From: Actinomadura parmotrematis
GTDB lineage: Bacteria > Actinomycetota > Actinomycetes > Streptosporangiales > Streptosporangiaceae
Length of the DNA stretch: 64,000 bases
Direction: 5' to 3'
Assembly: GCF_019458805.1 (NCBI RefSeq)
Contig: NZ_JAIBOA010000029.1
Location: 1 to 64,000 of the forward strand
Below are positions 49,671 to 60,529 of the stretch, in pieces; position 1 is the stretch's first letter, and each line of letters starts with the position of its first letter. Under the pieces are notes generated by a model, which saw nothing but the letters and a program-made list of their open reading frames with translations, made no database searches and had not been told where the DNA came from. Both the position numbers and the translations under genes were made by a program.

Positions 49671-50543
49671 TCAGTGGTGGAAGCCCCAGTCCAGGAGGCG
49701 GGCGGCGTCGCGGAAGCGGGCGTAGCGGCGGGTCGTCGAGCTGTTGAGGACGGCGCCGACCAGGGTGCGCCCGGAGCGGCGGGCGGCGAACAGGAAGCTG
49801 TAGCCGGCGGCGCCGGTATGGCCGCTCTTGATGCCGAGCATGCCGGGGTAGTCGCCGAGCAGCTCGTCGGTGCTGCGCCACACGTACCGGCCGTGCCCGT
49901 GGCCCGCCGGGAGGACGTGGCGCCGCTGCTTCACGAGCGCGCGGAACTCCGGGAAGCGCATCGCGTACCGGCCGAGCACCACCTGGTCGCGGGCGGTCGA
50001 GGCGCCGGGGGCGGGCGGCAGCCCGGCGACGTCGCCGTAGCGGGTGCGGCGCATGCCGAGGCGGGCGGCCATCCGGTTCATCTTGGCGACGAACCTGCGC
50101 GGGCCGGGGCCGTAGCGCCGGGCGAGGGCCGCGGCGGCGTCGCAGCCGGACGGGAGCAGCAGCGCGGCGAGCAGCTCGCGGGCCGGGACGCGGTCGCCGG
50201 CGCGCAGGCGGGCCGTCGAGCCGTGCCGGGCGGCGGCGTAGGCGGCGTCGGACGGCGCGACGCGGATCCGCCGGTCGAGGCCGCCGGCGCGCAGCACCAC
50301 GACGGCCGTCATGACCTTGGTGATGCTGCCGATCGGGCGCCGGGCCGCCGCCTGCCGCGACCAGAGGGCGCGGCCGGTGCCGTCGTCCACCAGGTACGCC
50401 GACAGGGCGCGCACCCCGGCCGGTCCGCGGGCCGCGGGGCGGGCGGCGGGCCGCGCGGCGGCGGTGCCGGGCGCGGCCCGCGCGGGGACGGCGAGGGACA
50501 GGGGCAGCAGGAGCGCGACGGCCGCGCCGAGCAAGATCCGCAT
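49671..50543 (-). CDS. D-alanyl-D-alanine carboxypeptidase (S11-type)
   Basis: 290 residues. Signal peptide (MRILLGAAVALLLPLSLAVP, cut near ARA|A). Active-site motifs: SITK (about 73-76), SGC in place of SxN (LLPSGCDAA), and KSG (IKSGHTGAAGYSFLF). It trims stem pentapeptides. No C-terminal amphipathic anchor; the protein ends LLDWGFHH, so it may be soluble outside the cell. Separate from the following GT87 gene by 102 bases. Confidence 0.93.
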   Translation of the reverse strand: MRILLGAAVALLLPLSLAVPARAAPGTAAARPAARPAARGPAGVRALSAYLVDDGTGRALWSRQAAARRPIGSITKVMTAVVVLRAGGLDRRIRVAPSDAAYAAARHGSTARLRAGDRVPARELLAALLLPSGCDAAAALARRYGPGPRRFVAKMNRMAARLGMRRTRYGDVAGLPPAPGASTARDQVVLGRYAMRFPEFRALVKQRRHVLPAGHGHGRYVWRSTDELLGDYPGMLGIKSGHTGAAGYSFLFAARRSGRTLVGAVLNSSTTRRYARFRDAARLLDWGFHH

Positions 50544-50600
50544 GGTCCGGGAACTACCCCGGTGACCGGCGCGCCCATGCCCGCGCCGTCCAGATCTTGA

Positions 50601-50625
50601 CCCGGCGGGCGCGGCGCCCGCCGGG
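50601..50625 (-). terminator. Hairpin after GT87-like gene
   Basis: CCCGGCGGGCGC / GCGCCCGCCGGG palindrome around one base, 20 bases past the stop of the minus-strand membrane gene. Confidence 0.55.
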
Positions 50626-50645
50626 ACTGTCCGGCCCGTCCGGAT

Positions 50646-52064
50646 TCAGCCCGCGACCGGTACGGCCGCCTCGGCGCGCGGGCCGCGCCGGAGCGCGAAC
50701 CGGTCGGGCGCGCCGTCGAGGACGCCGCCCGCCGGGTCGTCCGCGCCGGGGTCGCGGCGCACCGCGTCGGCGGACGGCCGCAGGATCTCCCAGATGACGA
50801 GCAGCGCGAGCAGCAGCACCGTGCCGAAGCGGGCGAGCAGCGCGAGCGAGTAGACGTCGTGGTCGATGCCGTGCTCGGGGGCGTGCAGGCCGAGGACGGC
50901 CGAGACGGTCGCGCCGAGGCCGGCGCCTTCGGCCTGCTCGGTGACCGACAGCAGGTACCACCAGATGCCGAAGAAGTAGAGCAGCTCGCCCGCCTGCCAC
51001 ACCAGGAACGCGGGCAGCTTCGGCCGGGCCAGCACCGCCGGCGGCAGCAGCCACAGCACGTACTGCGGCGACCACACCTTGTTCGGCAGCATGAACGCCA
51101 CCAGCACGAGGAACATGAGCTGCGGCAGGCGGGGGCGGCGCGGCGCCGTCCAGGCGAGCACCGCGATGCTGGCGGCGAGCAGCACGAACGTCCCGGTCCC
51201 GTACAGGTTGAGGCGGGACACGTCGCTCGTCGCGGTGACGCCGTGGTCCTGCAGCACGAAGAAGATCGAGCCCCAGTCGACGCCGCGCTTCTGGCTGAAG
51301 GTGTAGAACTCCAGCCAGCCGTCCCAGGCGAACACCATGACGGGCACGTTCACGGCCAGCCACGCGCCGGCCGTCCCCGCCAGGAGCCGCCCGAACGCCC
51401 GCCACTGCCCGGCGCGCGCGCAGAGCAGGAACAGCGGCCCGAGGAACAGCAGCGGGTAGAACTTCGCGGCGATGGCGAGGCCGAGCAGGACGCCCGCGAG
51501 GGCGGGCCGCCGCCGCGACCACGCCGCCAGCGCGAGCGCGGACAGCCCGACGGCGAGCAGGTCCCAGTTGATGTAGGCGGTGAGGAGCAGCGACGGCGAC
51601 AGCGCGATCATCAGGCCGGTGCGCAGCGACCGGCGCCCGGCGGCGTAGGCCGTCGCGAGGACCGTCGTGATCGCCAGCAGCGCGAGCAGCACGACCGTCA
51701 GGTGGTAGAACGCCATGCCGCGGGTCGCAGGGTCGAACGGGTGCGCCAGCCAGGTGACGAGCTGCATGAGGTAGCCGCTCAGCACCGGGTACTCGACGTG
51801 GTGGATGTCGCCGCCGTCGATCGCGTCGAAGTAGGGGACCTTGCCCTTGTCCAGGCCGCGCGCGTAGTACAGCGGGTAGATGTCGGTGTAGCAGCCGTGC
51901 GTCGTCGTCTTGACGAAGTCGAACCCGGCCGTCGCGCAGGGGCGCTTCTGGAGCCAGCCGAGCAGGCAAGTGAGGGCGGTCACGCCGGCGAGGACGGGCG
52001 CGGCCGCGGCCGCCCGGCCGGGCGGGGGCGCTCCGGCGGACGGATCAGACGAGGGCGACGACAT
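50646..52064 (-). CDS. GT87/DUF2029-like membrane glycosyltransferase
   Basis: 472 residues, ten or more membrane segments. Cytoplasmic-end Asp pair near CYTDIYPLYYARGLDKGKVPYFD and DGGDIHHVEYPVLSGYLMQLV resembles GT-C enzymes that use polyprenyl-phosphate mannose (PimE/arabinosyl type). AAKFYPLLFLGPLFL and LPNKVWSPQYVLWLLP are typical of the family. It sits beside the PBP genes in many actinomycetes, which suggests cell-envelope glycan assembly. Substrate not established. Confidence 0.85.
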   Translation of the reverse strand: MSSPSSDPSAGAPPPGRAAAAAPVLAGVTALTCLLGWLQKRPCATAGFDFVKTTTHGCYTDIYPLYYARGLDKGKVPYFDAIDGGDIHHVEYPVLSGYLMQLVTWLAHPFDPATRGMAFYHLTVVLLALLAITTVLATAYAAGRRSLRTGLMIALSPSLLLTAYINWDLLAVGLSALALAAWSRRRPALAGVLLGLAIAAKFYPLLFLGPLFLLCARAGQWRAFGRLLAGTAGAWLAVNVPVMVFAWDGWLEFYTFSQKRGVDWGSIFFVLQDHGVTATSDVSRLNLYGTGTFVLLAASIAVLAWTAPRRPRLPQLMFLVLVAFMLPNKVWSPQYVLWLLPPAVLARPKLPAFLVWQAGELLYFFGIWWYLLSVTEQAEGAGLGATVSAVLGLHAPEHGIDHDVYSLALLARFGTVLLLALLVIWEILRPSADAVRRDPGADDPAGGVLDGAPDRFALRRGPRAEAAVPVAG

Positions 52065-52117
52065 CCCAGCAGACTATTGGCCCCGCCCGCCGCCGATCCA
52101 CCATGCCCGCCCCGGAG

Positions 52118-52160
52118 ACGGGGGCGCCCCGGGCCTGGAGTGGCCCGGGGCGCCCCCCGT
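52118..52160 (-). terminator. Hairpin after PBP gene
   Basis: Arms of 17-18 bases beginning ACGGGGGCGCC and ending GCGCCCCCCGT around TGGAGT, 13 bases past the PBP stop. Confidence 0.7.
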
Positions 52161-52173
52161 CGTGCGGTCCGTC

Positions 52174-54855
52174 CTACTGGCCGCTGCTGTCGGCGTTGTC
52201 GTTGCCCCTGCCGGGCCGCGCCGTGTTGGTCGGCGTGCAGTTCTGCTGGCCGGGGAAGGTGCACGGGACCGTCGGCGGGCTGGTCGTCGGCGACGACGTC
52301 GGCGACGACGTCGGCATGGACGGCGTCACCGTCGGCGTGCTGGTGTCCGCCTCGCAGGGCTCGTCCGGCGTGCTCTGCTGGCCCGGCGCGCAGGACGGCG
52401 TCCTGGTCGGCGTCGGCGTGGGCGTCGGGGTCGGCTGCTTCGCCGACCAGTCCGGGATGGTGCCGCCGCCGGGCGCCACCGGCAGCGGCTGGACCGCCTT
52501 GCCCGCCAGCGCCTTCATCATGAACAGCTTGAAGATCTCGGCGGGGACGGTGCCACCGTAGATCTGGCTGTAGCCGGCGAGGCCGCCCTTCAGCGACTGC
52601 CGGTTGCCCTTCTTGTCCTCCGACCACATCGACACCGACGTGGCGAGCTGCTTCGGCGTGAACCCGACGAACCAGGCCGACTTGTTCTCGTCGGTGGTGC
52701 CGGTCTTGCCGGCGACCGGCCGGTCGGGCAGCGCGGCGGCGGTGCCGGTGCCGCCCGTGACGACGGCGCGCATGGCCTTCGTCGCGTTGGCCGAGACGTC
52801 GGCGCTGAACACCCGCGTCGTCTTCAGCGGCCGCTTGATCTCCTTGCCGGAACGGTCGACGACCTTGGCGATGACGTGCACCGGCGTGTGCTCGCCCTCG
52901 GCCGCGAACGTCGAGTACACCGACGCCATGTTGACCGAGCTCACGTCGATCGGGCCGAGCGGGAGGCTCGTCACGGTGGCGTTCAGGCCCTTGGTGCTCG
53001 GCGGGAAGCCCATCTTCTCGGCCATGTCGACGACGTTGTCGAGGCCGACCCGCTGGCCGAGGTCCACGTAGGCGGTGTTGATGGAGTGCTGGGTCATCGT
53101 GACCAGGTTGTAGACGCCGTTCTCCGACCGGGAGTCGTTGGTGAACGTCGCCTGGTTGATGGTCCGCTTGTAGCTGCCGTCGAGCGAGGTCTCCAGGCTG
53201 TAGCCCTTGCTGAGGGCGGTCGCCAGCACGATCGGCTTGAACGACGAGCCGGGCGCCACCGCGCCGTTGAAGGAGTTGTCGTAGGGCTGCTTGATGTAGT
53301 CGGGGCCGCCGTAGGCGGCGCGGACCTCGCCGTCGGGGGTGACCGCGGCGAGCCCGAAGCGGATCTGGGCGTTGAGGTTGTGCGCCTTCTTGTAGGAGGC
53401 GACGACGTCCCCGGCGGCCTTGGTGAGGTCGGCGTCGAACGTCGTGGTGATCGTGTAGCCGCCCTGGTCGAGCTGCTGCTCGTTGATGTCGTAGCGCGAC
53501 TCCAGCTCCGACAGCACCCGCTGCTTGAGGTAGCCGGCCTGGCCCTTCTCGGTGACGTCGCTCCACTGGCGCTCGGTCTTCGGGAACTTCTGCTTCGCGC
53601 GGTCGGACGCCGTCAGCCACTGCTTGGTGACCATGCCGTCCAGCACGTAGTTCCAGCGGGCGACGAGGGCCTTCTTGCGCGGGTCGCTGTCCTTGGCGGT
53701 GGTCGCGAAGTAGTTCGGGCGCTGGATCATCGCCGCCAGCATCGCCGCCTGCGCGGGGGTGAGGTGCTTGACGTCGGTGCGGAAGTAGGCGCGCGCGGCG
53801 GCCTGGATGCCGTACGACTGGCGGCCGAAGTAGACCGTGTTCAGGTACAGCCCGAGGATCGTGTTCTTCTCCATCTCCTTGCCCATCCGCATGGAGATGA
53901 AGATCTCCTTGAACTTGCGGCTGAGGCTGCGCTCCTGGCTGAGGCCCGCGTAGTAGTTGCGGGCGAGCTGCTGGGTGATGGTCGAGCCGCCCTGCACGTC
54001 GCCGCCGGTGGCGGTCTTGAACAGCGCGCGCGTCACGCCCTTCGGGGAGACGCCGGGCTCGGTCTCGAAGTTGCGGTCCTCGGCGGCGAGCACCGCGTTC
54101 CGCACCATCTTCGGGATGTCGTCCAGGTCGACGATCTCGCGCCGCATGCCGACGCGGGCGATCGCCGTCTTGCCGTCCCGGTACTTGATCACCGATTCCT
54201 CGGCGGTCGCGCTCGCCTGCGCCGTCTTCGGGATCGGGGTGCTCTGGTAGACCACGAACACGAACAGCGCGGCGGCGAGGACGAACACCCCGGCGAGCGC
54301 CGTCGTCAGCTTCCAGGAGGGCACGTACTGGCGCCAGCCCTCCTTGCCCGGTCGCGGCGCGCGCCCGCTGCGGCGGGTGCTCTCCTCGCCCCAGAAACCG
54401 TCGCCGGGACCGCCCGGCCCGCCCGGTCCCCCGGGGCCGCCCGGTCCTCCGGGACCACCGGGACCACCGGGACCACCCGGGCCGCCGGGGCCGGCGGGTC
54501 CGCCCGGACCGCCGGGACGGCGCTGCGGCGCGCCGGCGCGGCGGCGCCCGCCAGCGGGGGGCGCGGCGTTGCGCGAGGCCATGCGACCGCCCGGACGCGG
54601 GGGCCTGCCCTGCGGGGCGCCGCGGCCGGGCGCCGGCGGCTGCCCGCCGGGCATGCCGGGGACGGGGGGCCGCCCCTGCGGCACGCCGGGGCCGCCGGGA
54701 CCGCCCCGGCCGCCGGGCGCACCCGGCCCGCCCGGCATGCCGGGCCGTCCCTGCGGCGCGGGACCGCCGGGACCGCCCTGGCCGCCGGGACCGTACGAGC
54801 TCTGACCGCGCCGTCCCTCTCCGCGGTCCGGTCCGTATTGGCTTGGGTAACTCAC
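52174..54855 (-). CDS. Bifunctional penicillin-binding protein (class A)
   Basis: 893 residues. Collagen-like Gly/Pro-rich cytoplasmic N terminus (about 1-155), basic patch, membrane segment (182-204), glycosyltransferase-51 domain with catalytic Glu259 (AAEDRNF) and GGSTITQQLARNYY, and transpeptidase with SxxK at Ser537 (GSSFK), SIN (591-593) and KTG (717-719, GKTGTTDEN). A Thr/Pro-rich tail (PTPTPTPTRTP) follows. Builds and crosslinks peptidoglycan. GTG start. The next PBP is 313 bases upstream on the same strand. Confidence 0.96.
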   Translation of the reverse strand: MSYPSQYGPDRGEGRRGQSSYGPGGQGGPGGPAPQGRPGMPGGPGAPGGRGGPGGPGVPQGRPPVPGMPGGQPPAPGRGAPQGRPPRPGGRMASRNAAPPAGGRRRAGAPQRRPGGPGGPAGPGGPGGPGGPGGPGGPGGPGGPGGPGGPGDGFWGEESTRRSGRAPRPGKEGWRQYVPSWKLTTALAGVFVLAAALFVFVVYQSTPIPKTAQASATAEESVIKYRDGKTAIARVGMRREIVDLDDIPKMVRNAVLAAEDRNFETEPGVSPKGVTRALFKTATGGDVQGGSTITQQLARNYYAGLSQERSLSRKFKEIFISMRMGKEMEKNTILGLYLNTVYFGRQSYGIQAAARAYFRTDVKHLTPAQAAMLAAMIQRPNYFATTAKDSDPRKKALVARWNYVLDGMVTKQWLTASDRAKQKFPKTERQWSDVTEKGQAGYLKQRVLSELESRYDINEQQLDQGGYTITTTFDADLTKAAGDVVASYKKAHNLNAQIRFGLAAVTPDGEVRAAYGGPDYIKQPYDNSFNGAVAPGSSFKPIVLATALSKGYSLETSLDGSYKRTINQATFTNDSRSENGVYNLVTMTQHSINTAYVDLGQRVGLDNVVDMAEKMGFPPSTKGLNATVTSLPLGPIDVSSVNMASVYSTFAAEGEHTPVHVIAKVVDRSGKEIKRPLKTTRVFSADVSANATKAMRAVVTGGTGTAAALPDRPVAGKTGTTDENKSAWFVGFTPKQLATSVSMWSEDKKGNRQSLKGGLAGYSQIYGGTVPAEIFKLFMMKALAGKAVQPLPVAPGGGTIPDWSAKQPTPTPTPTPTRTPSCAPGQQSTPDEPCEADTSTPTVTPSMPTSSPTSSPTTSPPTVPCTFPGQQNCTPTNTARPGRGNDNADSSGQ
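54403..54513 (-). repeat. Collagen-like GGP coding repeat in PBP 1
   Basis: About twelve copies of a 9-base unit encode GPG/GGP triplets (residues 115-151). The DNA repeat is strict enough to expand or contract by slippage. Confidence 0.8.
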
Positions 54856-55120
54856 GCGTCCTCATCAAGTGGGGTGCGGTGGTGCGTCGTCCGAGAGTAC
54901 TGCCCCGATCTCGTCCCGAGCGGGGCCGCCGGACACGACCCGCCAGCATCCGGACCGCCGCAGCCCGGATCCCGGCTTTGGTTTTTTCTTGACGGTAAAT
55001 ATGCCTCATGCAGCCCGATGCCCGGCAATCGGCGCCGGGTCCCGCCCGTTCCGCCGGACCGCTCGGCGCGGCCCGCGCGGGCCGCCGGAACGGAGACCGG
55101 ACGCCCGGCGCACGGAGCAC
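54856..55120. other. Gap between the two PBP genes
   Basis: No supported gene. An AT-rich island around 54980-55010 (TTTTTTCTTGACGGTAAATAT) is the likely promoter region of the downstream PBP on the minus strand. The other end holds the terminator of the upstream PBP. Confidence 0.4.
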
Positions 55121-55155
55121 GGACCGCCCCCTTCGCGGCGCGAAGAAGGCGGTCC
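55121..55155 (-). terminator. Terminator of second PBP
   Basis: GGACCGCC...GGCGGTCC outer stem with inner CTTCG/CGAAG, ending 14 bases from the stop of the minus-strand PBP gene. Confidence 0.7.
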
Positions 55156-55168
55156 ATGAGAATTTCCG

Positions 55169-58078
<2,910 letters not shown>

Positions 58079-58496
58079 GGGACCTCGTTCGACAGGGGGC
58101 GGCGTCTCCTACGTAGCCCCGAAGGGTACTGGGCGGGCCACCGGGCGGGAGGGGCGCGGGTGGACGGCGCGGGGCGGGCGCACCGGCCGGCGGCGCGCCC
58201 GAAGGCGGGGCGCACTCGCGCCGGGACGATCTCGCCGACCCGCTCCGAGGTCCCCGGTGGCCGGGGCCGTGGACGGCGTCAGGCGGTCTCCGCGCATCAC
58301 TCTGGCACATTTCTGCCCCAAAGATGCTCAAACCGGCATATTCCCAGTCCAGCCCAGCCCAGCGCGGCCAGTCCGCACCCGCGAACCCCCGGCGAACGCC
58401 CCCCGAACGCGCCCTGAACACGCCCCGTCCGCCGGGTGCGGCCTCCGTCACATCGGGGGCCGCTTGCCAGGATGCGGGTTCGTACGTATCTTGGCG
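58079..58496. other. Divergent gap between PBP and PadR genes
   Basis: About 420 bases without a gene. The right end is moderately AT-rich around CGGCATATTCCCAG (near 58334) and GTACGTATCTTGG (near 58482), where PBP and PadR promoters probably lie back to back. Confidence 0.4.
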
Positions 58497-58528
58497 ATGT
58501 ATCGAAGCGATACATTCGCTCGATACAT
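58497..58528. promoter_or_regulatory. PadR operator with three half-sites
   Basis: ATGTATCG (58497-58504), AAG, CGATACAT (58508-58515), five bases, CGATACAT again (58521-58528). The first pair is a perfect dyad of the ATGT...ACAT type bound by PadR proteins. It lies 42 bases before the PadR start. Confidence 0.7.
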
Positions 58529-58570
58529 CGAGTGGAGACATCGGCTCCGCACCGAGACGAGGAGACGGAC

Positions 58571-59197
58571 ATGGCGGCCAGGAAGGGCGCGGGCGTGCTG
58601 GAGCTCGCCGTGCTCGGGCTGCTCCACGAGGCCCCCATGCACGGGTACGAGCTGCGCAAGCGGCTGAACACCCTGCTCGGGATGTTCCGTGCCTTCTCCT
58701 ACGGCTCGCTCTACCCGTGCCTCAAGCTGCTCCTCGCCAAGGGGCTCATCGTCGAGGACCGGCCGGAGGACGAGGCGGTCCCGCCGCTGCCGCTGCAGAG
58801 CCGCCGCTCGAAGATCGTCTACAAGCTCACCGCCGACGGCAAGGAGCGGCTCCAGCAGCTCCTCACCGAGGCCGGCCCGGCGGCGTGGGAGGACGAGGGG
58901 TTCGGCGTGCACTTCGCCTTCTTCTCGCACACCCGCGCCGACGTGCGGCTGCGCATCCTGGAAGGCCGGCGCAGCCGGCTGGAGGAGCGGCTGGACGGCA
59001 TGCGCGCCGCGCTGGCGCGCACCCGCGAGCGGGTGGACAGCTACACCCTCGAACTGCAGAACCACGGACTGGAGTCCGTCGAGCGCGAGGTCCGGTGGCT
59101 CAACGAGCTCATCGGCCGGGAGAGCGCCGAGCAGGGTCTGCGGGCCGAGGCCACGAAGAACACGAATCAGGACATGCCTCGGGAGACGGGCCGCTGA
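58571..59197 (+). CDS. PadR-family regulator with Vir domain
   Basis: 208 residues. Winged helix (about 10-85: VLELAVLGLLHEAPMHGYELRKRLN, YGSLYPCLKLLLAKGLIVED, YKLTADGKERLQQLL) and a C-terminal coiled Vir-type helix bundle (FGVHFAFFSHTRADVRLRILEGRR..; VEREVRWLNELI). The start MAARKGAGV has GAGGAG upstream. Located before inositol-phosphate synthase as in streptomycetes. It probably represses itself and may control ino1. Confidence 0.95.
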   Translation: MAARKGAGVLELAVLGLLHEAPMHGYELRKRLNTLLGMFRAFSYGSLYPCLKLLLAKGLIVEDRPEDEAVPPLPLQSRRSKIVYKLTADGKERLQQLLTEAGPAAWEDEGFGVHFAFFSHTRADVRLRILEGRRSRLEERLDGMRAALARTRERVDSYTLELQNHGLESVEREVRWLNELIGRESAEQGLRAEATKNTNQDMPRETGR

Positions 59198-59267
59198 GAG
59201 CGGCCCACCCCCCTCGGGGGCCGGTGCACATTCACCACATGTTCCGTTACAGAGAAGGAGCGACCGG

Positions 59268-60347
59268 ATGGGTTCGGTGCGCGTAGCCATCGTCGGTGTG
59301 GGCAACTGCGCCTCTTCCCTCGTCCAGGGCGTCGAGTTCTACAAGGACGCGGCCCCCGAGACGCGAGTGCCCGGCCTGATGCACGTCCAGTTCGGCGACT
59401 ACCACGTCGGCGACGTCGAGTTCGTGGCCGCGTTCGACGTGGACGCCAAGAAGGTCGGGATGGACCTGTCCGAGGCCATCCACGCCAGCGAGAACAACAC
59501 CATCAAGTTCGCCGACGTCCCGCCGAGCGGCGTGACCGTGCAGCGCGGCCACACCTTCGACGGCCTCGGCGAGTACTACCGCGACATGGTCGAGGAGTCG
59601 TCGGCGCAGCCGGTCGACGTCGTGCAGGCCCTGAAGGACGCCGAGGTCGACGTCCTCGTGTCGTACCTGCCGGTGGGCTCGGAGGAGGCGGACCGCTTCT
59701 ACGCGCAGTGCGCCATCGACGCCAAGGTCGCCTTCGTCAACGCCCTCCCGGTCTTCATCGCCTCCGACCCCGAGTGGGCGGCCAAGTTCACCGACGCCGG
59801 CGTGCCGATCGTCGGCGACGACATCAAGTCGCAGGTCGGCGCGACCATCACGCACCGCGTGATGGCCAAGCTGTTCGAGGACCGCGGCGTCGAGCTGCTG
59901 CGCACGTACCAGCTCAACTTCGGCGGCAACATGGACTTCATGAACATGCTGGAGCGCAAGCGCCTGCAGTCCAAGAAGATCTCCAAGACGCAGTCGGTCA
60001 CCTCCCAGATCCCGCACGAGATGGCGAAGGCCGACGTGCACATCGGCCCGTCGGACCACGTGCCGTGGCTGGACGACCGCAAGTGGGCCTACGTCCGCCT
60101 GGAGGGCAAGTCCTTCGGCGACACCCCGCTGAACCTGGAGTACAAGCTGGAGGTCTGGGACTCTCCGAACTCCGCCGGCGTCATCATCGACGCGGTGCGC
60201 GCCGCCAAGATCGCCAAGGACCGCGGCATCGGCGGCCCGATCCTGTCGGCCAGCTCCTACTTCATGAAGTCCCCGCCCGAGCAGTACAACGACGACCAGG
60301 CCCGCCAGGCCGTCGAGGCGTTCATCAAGGGCGAGGTCGAGCGCTGA
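59268..60347 (+). CDS. ino1: Inositol-3-phosphate synthase
   Basis: 359 residues, actinobacterial size. Converts glucose-6-phosphate to inositol-3-phosphate using NAD, feeding phosphatidylinositol and mycothiol. Motifs: VAIVGVGNCASSLVQGVEFY, PVFIASDPEWAAKF, LNFGGNMDFMNMLE, and SVTSQIPHEMAKADVHIGPSDHVPWL (in pieces). ATG with AAGGAG upstream. Follows PadR by 70 bases. Confidence 0.97.
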   Translation: MGSVRVAIVGVGNCASSLVQGVEFYKDAAPETRVPGLMHVQFGDYHVGDVEFVAAFDVDAKKVGMDLSEAIHASENNTIKFADVPPSGVTVQRGHTFDGLGEYYRDMVEESSAQPVDVVQALKDAEVDVLVSYLPVGSEEADRFYAQCAIDAKVAFVNALPVFIASDPEWAAKFTDAGVPIVGDDIKSQVGATITHRVMAKLFEDRGVELLRTYQLNFGGNMDFMNMLERKRLQSKKISKTQSVTSQIPHEMAKADVHIGPSDHVPWLDDRKWAYVRLEGKSFGDTPLNLEYKLEVWDSPNSAGVIIDAVRAAKIAKDRGIGGPILSASSYFMKSPPEQYNDDQARQAVEAFIKGEVER

Positions 60348-60395
60348 GCGACCGCCCCGCGCGACCGAGAGGCTGATCACACCGGCCGGTGAGAG

Positions 60396-60426
60396 GGCCC
60401 TGGCAGTGGACACCACTGTCAGGGCC
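60396..60426 (+). terminator. Terminator after ino1
   Basis: GGCCCTGGCAGTGG / CCACTGTCAGGGCC stem with one mismatch and loop ACA, followed by a T-rich TCCTTACTTTCTCC. Confidence 0.75.
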
Positions 60427-60465
60427 TCCTTACTTTCTCCAAGGAAAGTCGTGATCTGAGGGCCG

Positions 60466-60488
60466 TTGTCACGCTCTGGCCCTACTGT
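60466..60488 (+). promoter_or_regulatory. Possible promoter of the lipoprotein gene
   Basis: TTGTCACGC, eight bases, TACTGT. The spacing matches the damage-type promoters seen before dnaB and the clamp gene, but the third part of the first box differs (CGC for gtg). Start codon 42 bases downstream. Confidence 0.35.
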
Positions 60489-60529
60489 GGCACTTCCCGT
60501 GACGGGCGGGCCGCTGGGGAGGACGGGCA

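Noticed and set aside
54403..54513. Regular short repeats that could suggest a CRISPR array
   Set aside because: The units are nine bases with no unique spacers, and they encode in-frame Gly-Pro triplets of a PBP.
54856..55168. Riboswitch between the PBP genes
   Set aside because: The stretch has an AT-rich promoter-like part and a terminator hairpin but no recognisable riboswitch core.
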